Shown here: positions 17,614 to 25,865 of the stretch, one piece after another | How positions within the stretch are numbered: position 1 is the first letter of the stretch | How the letters are laid out: each line of letters begins with the position of its first letter | NCBI GenBank assembly: GCA_012728725.1 | Contig: JAAYEM010000007.1 | Span: 1-32,749, forward strand | Source of the DNA: Tissierellia bacterium | GTDB taxonomy: Bacteria > Bacillota > Clostridia > Tissierellales > Tepidimicrobiaceae | DNA: 32,749 nt | Direction of reading: 5' to 3' | Made by a program: the position numbers and the translations under genes | The notes under the pieces: model-generated | The model's database searches: none | The model's input: the letters and a program-made list of their open reading frames with translations, nothing else | What the model was told of the DNA's origin: nothing

Positions 17614-17630
17614 TCTGTAGGTTCCTATTT
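17597..17630 (+). terminator. Hairpin overlapping the clpC stop, probable weak terminator
   Basis: AGGAACCTACAG (17597-17608) pairs with CTGTAGGTTCCT (17615-17626) around a loop containing the TAA stop. The tail is only ATTT, so termination may be partial and leave radA in the same transcript at a lower level. Confidence 0.6.
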
Positions 17631-17650
17631 AAAAGCATAGGGGGGACAAG

Positions 17651-19036
17651 ATGAAGAAAAAAATTATTTACAAATGCTCCCAATGTGGCAATGAAAGCCT
17701 TAAATGGATGGGACGTTGTTCTGAGTGTAATTCATGGAATAGCTTTTATGAAATTGTTGTAGATTCAAAAAATAAAGCTAGTAGGGAAGCAATGAAGGAA
17801 ATTGAGAGGGTATCCCCGGTTAAATTATCTGATGTACTTGTAGATGATAGTCATAGGATAGTAACTGGTATAGAAGAGTTTAATAGGGTCTTGGGAGGGG
17901 GAATTGTTAGGGACTCTGTCCTTATACTGACTGCCAGGCCTGGTGCTGGCAAATCTACTCTATTGTTGCAAATATCAAGTGATGTGGCTAAAAGGGGTTA
18001 CAAGGTATTATATGCATCTGGGGAAGAGAGTGAAAGCCAGATTAGCAACAGGGCCAATAGGATTTTGGATACCATTCCCGAGGATATTTGGATTTTATCT
18101 GATACTAGTATGGACAATGTGTTAAAGGCTATTGAAGAAATAGATCCAGATTTAATCATAATAGATAGTATCCAAACCTTTACCTTGGAAGAGTTTGATT
18201 CCAGGGCAGGATCTCCAATTCAGTCCGTAGAATGTGCCAATGCCTTGGTCAATGTGGCCAAGGATAAGAATAGATCAAGGGCTGTTATAATGGTAGGCCA
18301 TATGACAAAGGCTAATGAGATGGCAGGCCTTAGAACTTTAGAGCATTTGGTAGATGGGGTCTTATATTTAGAAGGGGAAAGCGATGAGGAATTAAGGACC
18401 TTAATGGCTACTAAGAATAGGTTTGGTAGGACAGGGGAGATAGGCCTTTTTTCCATGGAAGAGGAAGGGATGATCCCCATAGATAATCCTTCTGAATTTT
18501 TTATGACCAAAAGGGAGAAGGAAGAGCTTGTCTCTGGTAGTGCATTGTCGGTAGTTAAAGAAGGCTCCAGACTAATAGTAGTTGAGATAGAGAGTCTAGT
18601 TTCCCATTCTTTTACACCCTACCCTGCCAGGATTGGTGAATGTTTGAGAAGGGATCAATTGAATACTTTAATATCCATTCTTGAGCAAAGGGGAAATATA
18701 CCACTATACGATAAAAATGTAGTAATAAAGACAACGGGAGGCTTAAAATTAAGGGAGCAATCTGTAAACCTGGCCATTATTATGAGCATAGTTTCTTCAG
18801 TATACAACAGGCCAATTTCCAATGATATAGTCTTTATAGGAGATGTTGGGCTAACTGGAGAGCTTAAAAGGGTTCCTTCCATAGAGGGAAGGATTAAGGA
18901 ACTGGATAGGATGGGCTTTAGGAGGGTATATATACCAAAGGAGGGGTTAAGGCAAAATATTGAGTTTAAAAACATCCAGGTCTTTCCAATTAGGACCCTA
19001 CAGGAAGTAATAGATCATGTTTTTATTAAAGATTAG
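17651..19036 (+). CDS. radA: RadA (Sms), DNA repair and recombination ATPase
   Basis: The 461-residue protein has the RadA order: an N-terminal C4 zinc finger (C9, C12, C23, C26 in YKCSQC...GRCSEC), a RecA-like ATPase, the diagnostic KNRFG motif in ATKNRFGRTGEIGLF, and a Lon-like C-terminal domain (FIGDVGLTGELKRV). It helps branch migration during recombination. The Walker A reads A-R-P-G-A-G-K-S (A95-S102), with Ala in place of the first Gly, while the catalytic GKS is kept. AGGGGGG precedes the ATG. In B. subtilis disA follows radA; here a convergent gene of unknown function follows. Confidence 0.95.
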   Translation: MKKKIIYKCSQCGNESLKWMGRCSECNSWNSFYEIVVDSKNKASREAMKEIERVSPVKLSDVLVDDSHRIVTGIEEFNRVLGGGIVRDSVLILTARPGAGKSTLLLQISSDVAKRGYKVLYASGEESESQISNRANRILDTIPEDIWILSDTSMDNVLKAIEEIDPDLIIIDSIQTFTLEEFDSRAGSPIQSVECANALVNVAKDKNRSRAVIMVGHMTKANEMAGLRTLEHLVDGVLYLEGESDEELRTLMATKNRFGRTGEIGLFSMEEEGMIPIDNPSEFFMTKREKEELVSGSALSVVKEGSRLIVVEIESLVSHSFTPYPARIGECLRRDQLNTLISILEQRGNIPLYDKNVVIKTTGGLKLREQSVNLAIIMSIVSSVYNRPISNDIVFIGDVGLTGELKRVPSIEGRIKELDRMGFRRVYIPKEGLRQNIEFKNIQVFPIRTLQEVIDHVFIKD

Positions 19037-19049
19037 GTAAACAAAACTT

Positions 19050-19086
19050 AAAAGGCTAAGAGGATCCTCCTAGCCTATCTTTTATA
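19050..19086. terminator. Bidirectional terminator between radA and the convergent gene
   Basis: AGGCTA (19053-19058) and TAGCCT (19071-19076) flank the palindrome GAGGATCCTC (19060-19069). T-rich sequence follows on the + side (ATCTTTTA), and on the minus side the complementary T-run of AAACTTAAA follows, so it can serve both genes. Confidence 0.75.
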
Positions 19087-19503
19087 CTATTTTAGACTAA
19101 AAATCCCCAGTGCTTTTATATTGCCATACTCTTTAAGAAGGGCATCTGCCAGATTTATATCTAAAGAGTTGCATAGGGCAGCTAAATAAAATAGATGGGC
19201 TCCAATTTCTTCTTCCAGTATTTCTTTACAGGTAGGACACAGCTTTCCCTTTATATGATTTTGCATATTGTTTTTTATTTCTATTAAGGAATCTTTATTA
19301 TAATCCTGTTTAGTAGCATGGATCTCAATGCAGCCGCAGTAAGTTACAGACTTGGCTACTGCTCTATTGATCCTGGAAGTATATTCATTTAATTTTGTTA
19401 TCACATCTAAAATACTTTTATGTCTAATGAGCACCTCATCTACCTGTTTTTGAAAATCATCACAGTCAATGTCCTTGTTAATTCCTACAGTATTTCTGTC
19501 CAT
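19087..19503 (-). CDS. Conserved small cysteine-containing protein of unknown function
   Basis: The 138-residue product is the only convincing minus-strand gene. It is supported by AGGGGTGG six bases before its ATG and a full promoter (19544-19573). The N-terminal half is helical (DDFQKQVDEVLIRHKSILDVITKLNEY), then C56-x-C58 (SVTYCGCIEI) and C89-x2-C92 (LCPTCKE), which together could bind zinc. The C-terminal end, EEIGAHLFYLAALCNSLDINLADALLKEYG, resembles the last helices of MazG-type pyrophosphohydrolases, but I see no complete MazG metal site (ExxE...ExxD). I recall similar proteins in other Clostridia at this locus but cannot assign a function. It lies between radA and carD, where B. subtilis has disA. 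Confidence 0.82.
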   Translation of the reverse strand: MDRNTVGINKDIDCDDFQKQVDEVLIRHKSILDVITKLNEYTSRINRAVAKSVTYCGCIEIHATKQDYNKDSLIEIKNNMQNHIKGKLCPTCKEILEEEIGAHLFYLAALCNSLDINLADALLKEYGNIKALGIFSLK

Positions 19504-19543
19504 ATAGTTCCACCCCTGTCAAATGATTATTGGCTATGGTTTT

Positions 19544-19573
19544 ATTATACTGATAGGGACAAGTTGTTGTCAA
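19544..19573 (-). promoter_or_regulatory. Promoter of the minus-strand gene
   Basis: Read on the minus strand, TTGACA (complement of 19568-19573) and TATAAT (complement of 19544-19549) are 18 bases apart. The start would fall about 30-35 bases before the ATG. Confidence 0.8.
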
Positions 19574-19653
19574 ATGTTTCTAAAAATATATTTATAATAA
19601 AAATTTAAAATAAACAGTTGACAAGATATATGCATGCATGGTAAGATATATTC

Positions 19654-19682
19654 TTTACAATCATTGCCTCTTATTGTATAAT
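19654..19682 (+). promoter_or_regulatory. Promoter of carD
   Basis: TTTACA (19654-19659) and TATAAT (19677-19682) have a 17-base spacer, giving a leader of about 27 bases. A TTGACA at 19618-19623 with a poorer -10 (TAAGAT, 18-base spacer) could be a second upstream promoter. Confidence 0.8.
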
Positions 19683-19715
19683 ATAATGAGAAGTAGTATA
19701 ATGGGAGGTTGTGGT

Positions 19716-20198
19716 ATGTTTAACATTGGAGATAAAGTAGTCTATCCTATGCATGGAGCAGGTATTATAGAGGGAATTGAGGAAAAAGAAATTTTAGGAG
19801 AAAAGAGAAAGTATTACGTGATGAGGATGCCTATTGGTGATATGAAGGTAATGATACCTGTAGATAATGTGGAGGAAATTGGTATAAGGGAGATAATTGA
19901 TAGAGAGGATCTTCAGAAGGTATTAACCATATTAAAAGGGGAGCAGACAAGTATGCCTCAAAATTGGAACCGTCGCTATAGGGCTAATATGGAAAAGATC
20001 AAATCTGGAGATATATTTGAAATTGCTACTGTAGTCAGAAATTTGATGCTGAGAGATCAGGAAAAATCCCTATCTACAGGGGAAAGAAAGATGCTAAACA
20101 GCGCTAAGCAGATGTTAATTAGTGAGATTGTACTGGTAGTTGATTTAAGTCAAGAGGAGACTGAAAAGCTTATTGATGAAGCGGTTAATTTGGCATAA
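19716..20198 (+). CDS. carD: CarD/CdnL-family RNA polymerase-binding regulator
   Basis: The 160-residue protein starts with the CarD_TRCF RNA polymerase-interacting fold (FNIGDKVVYPMHGAGIIEGIEE, then YYVMRMPIGDMKVMIPVDNVEEIGIR) and ends in a helical domain with the conserved W-x-RR-Y segment (QNWNRRYRANMEKIKSGD). CarD proteins bind the RNAP beta subunit and stabilise open promoter complexes, notably at rRNA promoters. The start is ATG 19716: GGGAGG (19703-19708) sits seven bases upstream, while the frame's earlier starts would precede the promoter -10. It is transcribed divergently from the neighbouring minus-strand gene. Confidence 0.92.
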   Translation: MFNIGDKVVYPMHGAGIIEGIEEKEILGEKRKYYVMRMPIGDMKVMIPVDNVEEIGIREIIDREDLQKVLTILKGEQTSMPQNWNRRYRANMEKIKSGDIFEIATVVRNLMLRDQEKSLSTGERKMLNSAKQMLISEIVLVVDLSQEETEKLIDEAVNLA

Positions 20199-20269
20199 AG
20201 GAAATAATACTAGATTTTTGTCATATATTTTGTTTAAATGGTAATAAATATACTAAGGGAGGTGAATAG

Positions 20270-21367
20270 ATGATCCATAAAGTCATCAGAGCAGTTATCA
20301 GTTTGGTTGGCTTACTGATTGGCTTTGCAATAGCTACTTGGTTAATGGCCTTTGAAATAATAAGCTTATCAGCTAAGGGATGGTTGGGATTAGCTTTTTA
20401 TTCAAGCATCAGTATCCTGTTTGGAATTATTTTTTTCTTACTGTATCCTAGAATAATAAAGGCAGGGAGAATTTTAATCCAATTTATTGAGAATGAACTT
20501 CAAAATGTTCCAGCCTATGACATAGCCCTAGGTTCCCTTGGCTTGATTGTTGGTTTAGTAATTGCTTACCTATTGAGTCAACCTTTTTATAACCTAGAGG
20601 TACCTTATTTGGGAGTATCCATATCCATAGTCCTCTATCTAATATTTGGATATTTAGGAATAAAAGTACCTACAAGGAAAAAGGAAGATTTTTTTACTAT
20701 TATAGGGAACTTTAGGAGAAATATAGGAAAGGATAAGCTGAAAGGAAATTATAAATCCTGTCCAAAGGTATTGGATACCAGCGTAATAATAGATGGAAGG
20801 ATAGCAGATATTTGTAAGACTGGTTTTATTGAAGGGCCTTTAGTAATACCAGAATTTGTATTGGAGGAGCTGCAGCACATAGCTGATTCATCTGATACCC
20901 TTAAAAGAAATAGGGGCAGAAGAGGACTGGATATTTTGAATAAAATTCAAAAAGAATTGGACATAGAAGTAATAATCCATGATAAAAAGTTTGATGATAT
21001 TAAGGAAGTAGATTCTAAACTCCTCAAACTAGCCCAATTATTGAAAGGGAAAATTATAACCAATGACTATAATTTAAATAAGGTAGCTGAAGTACAAGGT
21101 ATAGATGTTTTGAATGTCAATGAACTGGCTAATGCTGTTAAACCAATAGTCTTACCAGGTGAAGAAATGGTGGTTCAAGTAATTAAGGATGGCAAAGAAT
21201 CAGGACAGGGACTAGCTTATTTAGATGATGGCACCATGATAGTAGTGGAAAGTGGTAAAAAGCACATTGGTGAAACCATAGATGTACTGGTAACTAGCGT
21301 CTTGCAGACATCGGCGGGCAGAATGATATTTGCTAAGCCTAAAACCATTGTTGATAAGGCAGTATAA
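20270..21367 (+). CDS. PIN-TRAM membrane protein (YacL-like)
   Basis: The 365-residue protein has about four N-terminal membrane helices (residues 8-130), a cytosolic PIN nuclease-like domain starting KVLDTSVIIDGR with acidic D169, TNDYNLNKVAE further on, and a C-terminal TRAM RNA-binding domain (GEEMVVQVIKDGKESGQGLAYL to about residue 360). This is the YacL architecture, and the position before ispD matches B. subtilis yacL. The substrate RNA is not established for the family. GGGAGGTG precedes the ATG. It probably follows carD on the same transcript (71-base gap without a clear terminator). Confidence 0.9.
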   Translation: MIHKVIRAVISLVGLLIGFAIATWLMAFEIISLSAKGWLGLAFYSSISILFGIIFFLLYPRIIKAGRILIQFIENELQNVPAYDIALGSLGLIVGLVIAYLLSQPFYNLEVPYLGVSISIVLYLIFGYLGIKVPTRKKEDFFTIIGNFRRNIGKDKLKGNYKSCPKVLDTSVIIDGRIADICKTGFIEGPLVIPEFVLEELQHIADSSDTLKRNRGRRGLDILNKIQKELDIEVIIHDKKFDDIKEVDSKLLKLAQLLKGKIITNDYNLNKVAEVQGIDVLNVNELANAVKPIVLPGEEMVVQVIKDGKESGQGLAYLDDGTMIVVESGKKHIGETIDVLVTSVLQTSAGRMIFAKPKTIVDKAV

Positions 21368-21398
21368 GGTAATTTTAACCTTATACTTTTCTTTTTTT
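21361..21398 (+). terminator. Terminator overlapping the stop of the PIN-TRAM gene
   Basis: AGTATAAGGT (21361-21370) pairs with ACCTTATACT (21378-21387) around a seven-base loop, with TTTCTTTTTTT after it. The ascending arm includes the stop codon. Confidence 0.88.
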
Positions 21399-21438
21399 AC
21401 CTAATAAAATAAAATATTTTTCTTTTCTATCCATACTA

Positions 21439-21447
21439 TGCTATAAT
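21439..21447 (+). promoter_or_regulatory. Extended -10 promoter element for ispD
   Basis: TGCTATAAT (21439-21447) is an extended -10 that lies after the upstream terminator and 86 bases before ispD. The -35 region is T-rich without a good match. Confidence 0.55.
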
Positions 21448-21532
21448 GTTTAAGAGATTACCAATGGAAGAAAAAACTAATCCTTGGTATAAAACAATCT
21501 TCTACCCTATAATTTATAAGAGGTGAAAACAG

Positions 21533-22273
21533 ATGTATAAAGATCACTACGTATCAGTCATAATTGCAGCTGCAGGAATGAGCAACAGAATGAAATCCAA
21601 TATAAATAAGCAATTTATCTATTTAAAGGATAAACCTATACTTGCCCATACTATAGAAAAGTTTCAAATGTGTAAATATGTAGATGAAATAATAGTGGTG
21701 GCAAAGGAAGATGAAATAAATTACTGTAAAAAGGAAATAATAAAAAGATACAGATTTAATAAAGTGACAAAGGTTGTAAGAGGCGGCAAGGAAAGGCAGG
21801 ACTCTGTATATAATGGAATATTAGCCTTAGATGAAAGGGCTAGCATAGTATTATCCCATGATGGTGCAAGACCTTTTGTGAAGGTGGAAAATATTGTGGA
21901 TGGCATAAAGGGAGCTGTAGAATATGGGGCTTGTGTAGTAGGTGTCCCTGTAAAGGATACCATAAAAGTGGTTAATGACTCCAATAATATAGATAACACC
22001 CCAAAAAGGGATTTATTATGGTCAGCCCAAACTCCCCAGTGTTTCAAAAAAGAAATTTTAATGGAAGGCTATAGAAAGGCAATAGAGGATAATTTTTTGG
22101 GAACTGATGACAGCATGCTGGTGGAAAGATTGGGAATAGATGTAAAGATGATAATGGGTTCCTATGATAATATAAAAATTACTACTCCAGAGGATCTGAT
22201 TATTGCAGAATCCCTTGCCAGGGATAGGGAGGCCTTATACAGGAGGAAAGAGTTTGCATTACAGAATAGGTAG
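21533..22273 (+). CDS. ispD: IspD, 2-C-methyl-D-erythritol 4-phosphate cytidylyltransferase
   Basis: The 246-residue cytosolic enzyme makes CDP-ME from MEP and CTP in the non-mevalonate isoprenoid pathway. Visible are the nucleotide-binding N-terminus IIAAAGMSNRM with the downstream KQF, the HDGARPFV motif, the WSAQTPQCF segment, and KITTPEDLIIAE near the end. The glycine-rich loop reads AAGMSNRM rather than the more usual AAGxGxRM, a mild variation. AGAGGTGA precedes the ATG. ispF starts 12 bases after the stop, so the two are cotranscribed and act in the same pathway. Confidence 0.95.
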   Translation: MYKDHYVSVIIAAAGMSNRMKSNINKQFIYLKDKPILAHTIEKFQMCKYVDEIIVVAKEDEINYCKKEIIKRYRFNKVTKVVRGGKERQDSVYNGILALDERASIVLSHDGARPFVKVENIVDGIKGAVEYGACVVGVPVKDTIKVVNDSNNIDNTPKRDLLWSAQTPQCFKKEILMEGYRKAIEDNFLGTDDSMLVERLGIDVKMIMGSYDNIKITTPEDLIIAESLARDREALYRRKEFALQNR

Positions 22274-22284
22274 GGGGAAAATAG

Positions 22285-22764
22285 ATGAGAGTAGGGATAG
22301 GTTACGATGTTCATAGACTGATAGAAGGTAGAAAGTTAATTATTGGGGGAGTTGAAATACCCTATGAAAGGGGCCTGTTGGGCCATTCCGATGCAGATGT
22401 ATTGGTCCATGCTCTTATGGATAGCATATTAGGTGCTTTAGGCTTGGGGGATATTGGTAAGCATTTTCCAGATACAGATAAAGAGTATAAGGATATCTCA
22501 AGCCTTATACTGCTAGAAAGGGTATATAATCTAATGCAGGAAGCTGGATATAGGATAGGAAATATTGATACTATAATAGTAGCCCAAGAGCCGAAACTGG
22601 CCCCCTACATAGAAGAAATGAAAAAGAATATTGGAAATATTTTAAACACCCCCCTTTCCAATATAAATATAAAAGCCACTACCACGGAAAAATTGGGTTT
22701 TGAGGGTAAAAAAGAAGGTATTGGAGCCCATAGTATCTGTTTATTAATTCCTACAAAAGGGTAA
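22285..22764 (+). CDS. ispF: IspF, 2-C-methyl-D-erythritol 2,4-cyclodiphosphate synthase
   Basis: The 159-residue enzyme forms the cyclic diphosphate MEcPP with loss of CMP. The zinc site is visible as GYDVHR near the N-terminus and [20 protein letters not shown], followed by [11 protein letters not shown]; the C-terminal [17 protein letters not shown] is the usual nucleotide-binding end. Length is normal for the trimeric enzyme. AGGGGGAA precedes the ATG. ispE, which acts between IspD and IspF, is not in this window. Confidence 0.97.
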   Translation: MRVGIGYDVHRLIEGRKLIIGGVEIPYERGLLGHSDADVLVHALMDSILGALGLGDIGKHFPDTDKEYKDISSLILLERVYNLMQEAGYRIGNIDTIIVAQEPKLAPYIEEMKKNIGNILNTPLSNINIKATTTEKLGFEGKKEGIGAHSICLLIPTKG

Positions 22765-22771
22765 AATAGAA

Positions 22772-22800
22772 TTGACACTTTATGCAAATTCTAATATCAT
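22772..22800 (+). promoter_or_regulatory. Promoter of the proS T-box leader
   Basis: TTGACA (22772-22777) and TATCAT (22795-22800) have a 17-base spacer, and an ATA/ATT-rich stretch follows. The element begins eight bases after ispF ends. Confidence 0.75.
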
Positions 22801-22806
22801 AATAAT

Positions 22807-23062
22807 AATAATAATAGAAAAATATATGAGTATAGGCCATGATAGGAAATAGTAAGTATTAATGGTCTAAAGAGAGGAAATCCTAGGCTGAAAGATTTCC
22901 GACCCTCTTAATACTGAACCCGTCCTAGAGCCTTTAAGCTGAAAGTATTAGGCTTAAACGTTAGTCGCGTTAAGACTTCGAGGGGACTTGAAAATCAAGT
23001 CTATTAGAGTGGTACCGCGGAAGAAACCTTTCGTCTCTAGTTTGGAGATGAAAGGTTTTTTG
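22807..23062 (+). promoter_or_regulatory. T-box riboswitch, proline specifier (CCC)
   Basis: The T-box AGAGTGGTACCGCGG is at 23006-23020 (the usual third base G is A). Stem I includes AGTATTA/TAATACT and GGAAATC/GATTTCC helices, and CCC at 22919-22921 followed by G in CTGAACCCGTCC is the best specifier, giving proline. The terminator is AACCTTTCGTCTC (23025-23037) with GAGATGAAAGGTT (23045-23057) and a T-run. Uncharged tRNA-Pro should raise proS expression. The specifier register is inferred from the loop position and the following purine. Confidence 0.92.
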
Positions 23063-23102
23063 TTATATAAAACTATAACAATATTTTAGAGGAGGAGTTA
23101 AT

Positions 23103-24827
23103 ATGAGGTTGTCAAATTATTTTATGCCTACATTAAGGGAAGATCCGGCAGATGCGGAAATAATGAGCCATAAACTGCTTTTAAGGGCAGGCATGATCCG
23201 TTTATTGGTGTCTGGAATATACTCCTATCTACCCCTGGGCTACAGGGTCATAAGGAAAATAGAAAATATAGTTAGGGAGGAGATGGATAGGGCTGGCTCA
23301 ATAGAACTATTGATGTCGGCTATCATGCCTAAAGAACTATGGGAGGCTACTGGCAGATGGGATAATTTTGGGCCAGAAATGTTTAAATTAAAGGATAGGC
23401 ATGAAAGGGAGTTTTGCCTAGGGCCAACCCATGAAGAATATTTTACAGATTTGATAAAGAGTGTGATTAAATCTTATAGGCAGCTGCCTTTGAACCTGTA
23501 TCAGATCCAGACCAAATATAGGGATGAAAAGAGACCTAGATTTGGGGTAATCAGGGCAAGGGAATTTATAATGAAGGATGCCTATAGTTTTGATAGAGAT
23601 GAAGAGGGAATGGAGAACTCCTACCAACAAATGTGGGATGCCTATGACAATATATTTACAAGATTAAGATTAAAGTACAGGGTAGTAGAGGGAGACTCTG
23701 GAGCCATGGGGGGAAACAAGTCCCATGAGTTTGTGGCCATGGCAGAAAGCGGTGAAGGATTGATAGTTTACTGCAACAACTGTGATTATGCAGCCACCGA
23801 TGAAAAGGCTAAGGTTGTCTATAATGTAGAAGCTAGTAAGGAAGAAGAATTAGATATGGAAAAGGTTCATACCCCTAATGCTACAACCATTGAGGATCTG
23901 GTAGAGCTGTTCAATATAGAAAAAAATAATTTTGCCAAAGCCTTAGTATATGAAGCTTTAGGAGAAACTATTGTAGTTGTTATACCAGGAGATAGGGAAC
24001 TGAATGAGACCAAGCTATGCAATTATTTAAAGATTCCTAGCCATGAGCTACAGATGGCAGATGAAGAGACAATAATTAAAATATCTGGGGCTGCAAAAGG
24101 ATTTACTGGGCCAGTAGGCCTTAAAGGTCATGTAAGGCTTTTGGTAGATTCCAGAATTACAAAGATGAAGAATCTAATAGTAGGTGGAAACCAAACAGAT
24201 TATCATATTAAGAATGTAAACTATGGTAGGGATTTTGAAGGGGAAGTAGTAGATGATTTACTTATGATAGAGGAAGGGGATATATGTCCTAAGTGTGGAG
24301 AGGCTTTGGTAATGGATAGGGGTATTGAGGTAGTAAATATATTCCAACTAGGTAAAAAGTATAGTTCCAGCCTAGGAGCCAAGTATATAGATGAAAATGG
24401 AGAAGAAAAGCTAATGTTAATGGGCTCCTATGGGGTTGGCGTATCCAGGTGTATGGCTGCTATAGTGGAGCAGTATCATGATGAATATGGGATTATATGG
24501 CCCTTAGTAGTGGCACCCTATCATGTAATAGTAACAATAGTTAATGTCAAGGATGAAAAGCAAAGGGAATTAGGAGAGAAGATCTATAGGGAGCTTACCG
24601 ATGCCGGTGTAGAAGTATTGCTAGATGATAGGAATGAAAGAGCAGGGGTCAAATTTAACGATAGGGATTTAATAGGAATTCCCATCAGGATTACAGTAGG
24701 CAAAAAGGCCAGTGAAAATACTGTAGAATACTCATTAAGGGAGGATAGGGAAAATATAGAGATCCCAGTAGATGAAATAATGGATAGGATTAAGAGAAAA
24801 TTTGAAGAAGAAGGCTTGAAACTTTAA
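23103..24827 (+). CDS. proS: Prolyl-tRNA synthetase, bacterial type with editing insertion
   Basis: The 574-residue class II synthetase charges tRNA-Pro. The N-terminal catalytic core includes [33 protein letters not shown] and the motif 2 region [21 protein letters not shown]; motif 3 appears as [13 protein letters not shown]. Between motifs 2 and 3 lies the roughly 180-residue YbaK-like editing domain ([11 protein letters not shown]...GPVGL), which removes misactivated alanine. The C-terminal anticodon-binding domain follows ([13 protein letters not shown]...[13 protein letters not shown]). GAGGAGG precedes the ATG. Control by the T-box is direct. Confidence 0.97.
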   Translation: MRLSNYFMPTLREDPADAEIMSHKLLLRAGMIRLLVSGIYSYLPLGYRVIRKIENIVREEMDRAGSIELLMSAIMPKELWEATGRWDNFGPEMFKLKDRHEREFCLGPTHEEYFTDLIKSVIKSYRQLPLNLYQIQTKYRDEKRPRFGVIRAREFIMKDAYSFDRDEEGMENSYQQMWDAYDNIFTRLRLKYRVVEGDSGAMGGNKSHEFVAMAESGEGLIVYCNNCDYAATDEKAKVVYNVEASKEEELDMEKVHTPNATTIEDLVELFNIEKNNFAKALVYEALGETIVVVIPGDRELNETKLCNYLKIPSHELQMADEETIIKISGAAKGFTGPVGLKGHVRLLVDSRITKMKNLIVGGNQTDYHIKNVNYGRDFEGEVVDDLLMIEEGDICPKCGEALVMDRGIEVVNIFQLGKKYSSSLGAKYIDENGEEKLMLMGSYGVGVSRCMAAIVEQYHDEYGIIWPLVVAPYHVIVTIVNVKDEKQRELGEKIYRELTDAGVEVLLDDRNERAGVKFNDRDLIGIPIRITVGKKASENTVEYSLREDRENIEIPVDEIMDRIKRKFEEEGLKL

Positions 24828-24868
24828 TATAAGGCTGTGATCTTACACAGCCTTATAATATATTTTAC
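24828..24868 (+). terminator. Terminator after proS
   Basis: TATAAGGCTGTG (24828-24839) pairs with CACAGCCTTATA (24846-24857) around ATCTTA, followed by ATATATTTT. It is a strong stem with a mixed A/T tail. Confidence 0.8.
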
Positions 24869-24896
24869 TGGCTTGTAATATTTATTTTTATAGGGT

Positions 24897-24913
24897 ATTC
24901 TATTTTATAGAAT
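24897..24913 (+). other. Small inverted repeat upstream of the YpuA-like gene
   Basis: ATTCTAT (24897-24903) and ATAGAAT (24907-24913) form a seven-base inverted repeat with a TTT loop, 25 bases before the start codon. A weak promoter, TTGTAA (24874-24879) and TATTCT (24896-24901, offset approximate), overlaps it, so it could be an operator; this is a guess. Confidence 0.3.
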
Positions 24914-24938
24914 CCACTATTAAATTGGAGGTAAAAAT

Positions 24939-25799
24939 ATGAAGAGGAGAGTATTACCTATCTTATTAGCCATACTTATTATTTCAACGGTGGTATTTGC
25001 AGATAGTGTAAGCGGGGATAGGGTTGTTGTACTGGGGAAGAATTTAACAGAAGAACAAAGGAGGCAGATGCTAAATTATTTCAATGTAGATGAAGGGGTT
25101 GAGATAATAGAGGTTACCAATGAGGAAGAAAGGGAGTATTTAGGCAAATACATTGATGAAAAGTATTTAGGGACTAGAGCCATATCCTCAGTATTTTTGG
25201 AGAAGCTACCAGAGGGGGAAGGGATTACTGTAGAGTCTAATAATATTACCTGGGTTACTGATGATATGTATAGAAATGCCTGTGTAACTGCAGGTATAAA
25301 GGATGCTAGAATAATAGTGTCAAGTCCTTTTGAGGTATCAGGTACTGCAGCCTTAACGGGGATTATAAAGGCCTTTGAGAATATTACAGGGCAAGAGATT
25401 TCTGAGGAGGAAAAGGAAGTAGCCAGTGAAGAGATAGCCAAAACTGCTTTACTGGGCAATGAAATAGGCCAAGAAAAGGCCCAAGAGCTTATAAACAATG
25501 TAAAAATATATATAATCGATAATAATATCAAGGATAAGGCTTCTATAAAAAAGGTTGTAGAAAAGATAGCCAAAGATCTAGGAATAGAATTGACAAAAGA
25601 ACAGATAGAACAGATAGTATCCCTTATGAGGGGCATATCCCAATTGAATCTAGATATAGATGAGATTAAGAGCCAATTAAAGGATATAGCAGGCAAGATC
25701 GATAGGATAGCAGAGCAGAACATAGAAATCAGATCCTTACTTCAACAGATATTGGATGCTATAATTAATTTCTTTAGGAGGATATTTGGCAATATATAG
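24939..25799 (+). CDS. Exported DUF1002/YpuA-family protein
   Basis: The 286-residue protein begins with a signal peptide: MKRR, a hydrophobic stretch to residue 20, and likely cleavage after VFA (A21). The mature part matches my recollection of B. subtilis YpuA (DUF1002): EYLGKYI, GTRAISS, TDDMYRNACVTAGIKDA and the strongly conserved SPFEVSGTAALTGIIKAFE. A helical C-terminal region (QLKDIAGKIDRIAEQNIEIRSLLQQI) may form a coiled coil, and the end IINFFRRIFGNI is hydrophobic and amphipathic. Function of the family is unknown; the protein is expected outside the membrane. GGAGG precedes the ATG. It sits alone between proS and gltX, unrelated in role to both. Confidence 0.9.
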   Translation: MKRRVLPILLAILIISTVVFADSVSGDRVVVLGKNLTEEQRRQMLNYFNVDEGVEIIEVTNEEEREYLGKYIDEKYLGTRAISSVFLEKLPEGEGITVESNNITWVTDDMYRNACVTAGIKDARIIVSSPFEVSGTAALTGIIKAFENITGQEISEEEKEVASEEIAKTALLGNEIGQEKAQELINNVKIYIIDNNIKDKASIKKVVEKIAKDLGIELTKEQIEQIVSLMRGISQLNLDIDEIKSQLKDIAGKIDRIAEQNIEIRSLLQQILDAIINFFRRIFGNI

Positions 25800-25833
25800 A
25801 CTGGTTTACAGTCTAAATTAGCTAATATATAAT
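25797..25833 (+). promoter_or_regulatory. Promoter of gltX, overlapping a small hairpin
   Basis: TTTACA (25805-25810) and TATAAT (25828-25833) are 17 bases apart. The hairpin TAGACTG (25797-25803)/CAGTCTA (25809-25815) starts at the stop codon of the preceding gene and lacks a T-run, so it is a weak terminator at best. Transcription would begin near 25840. Confidence 0.7.
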
Positions 25834-25865
25834 AGAGAAGTGATCATATGGAAGGAGGCAACATA

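Noticed and set aside
19638-19715. N-terminal extension of CarD from an upstream start.
   Set aside because: It would begin before the predicted promoter -10 at 19677 and lacks a ribosome site; the good site is at 19703-19708 before ATG 19716.
22800-22815. ATA/AAT trinucleotide repeat after the proS promoter as a CRISPR or variable repeat.
   Set aside because: It is a short simple-sequence run in AT-rich DNA, with no spacer structure and no coding phase to switch.
25076-25723. Long (215-codon) minus-strand open frame opposite the YpuA-like gene.
   Set aside because: The + strand product has a signal peptide and family motifs; the minus frame is low-complexity Ser/Ile/Leu with no start signals.
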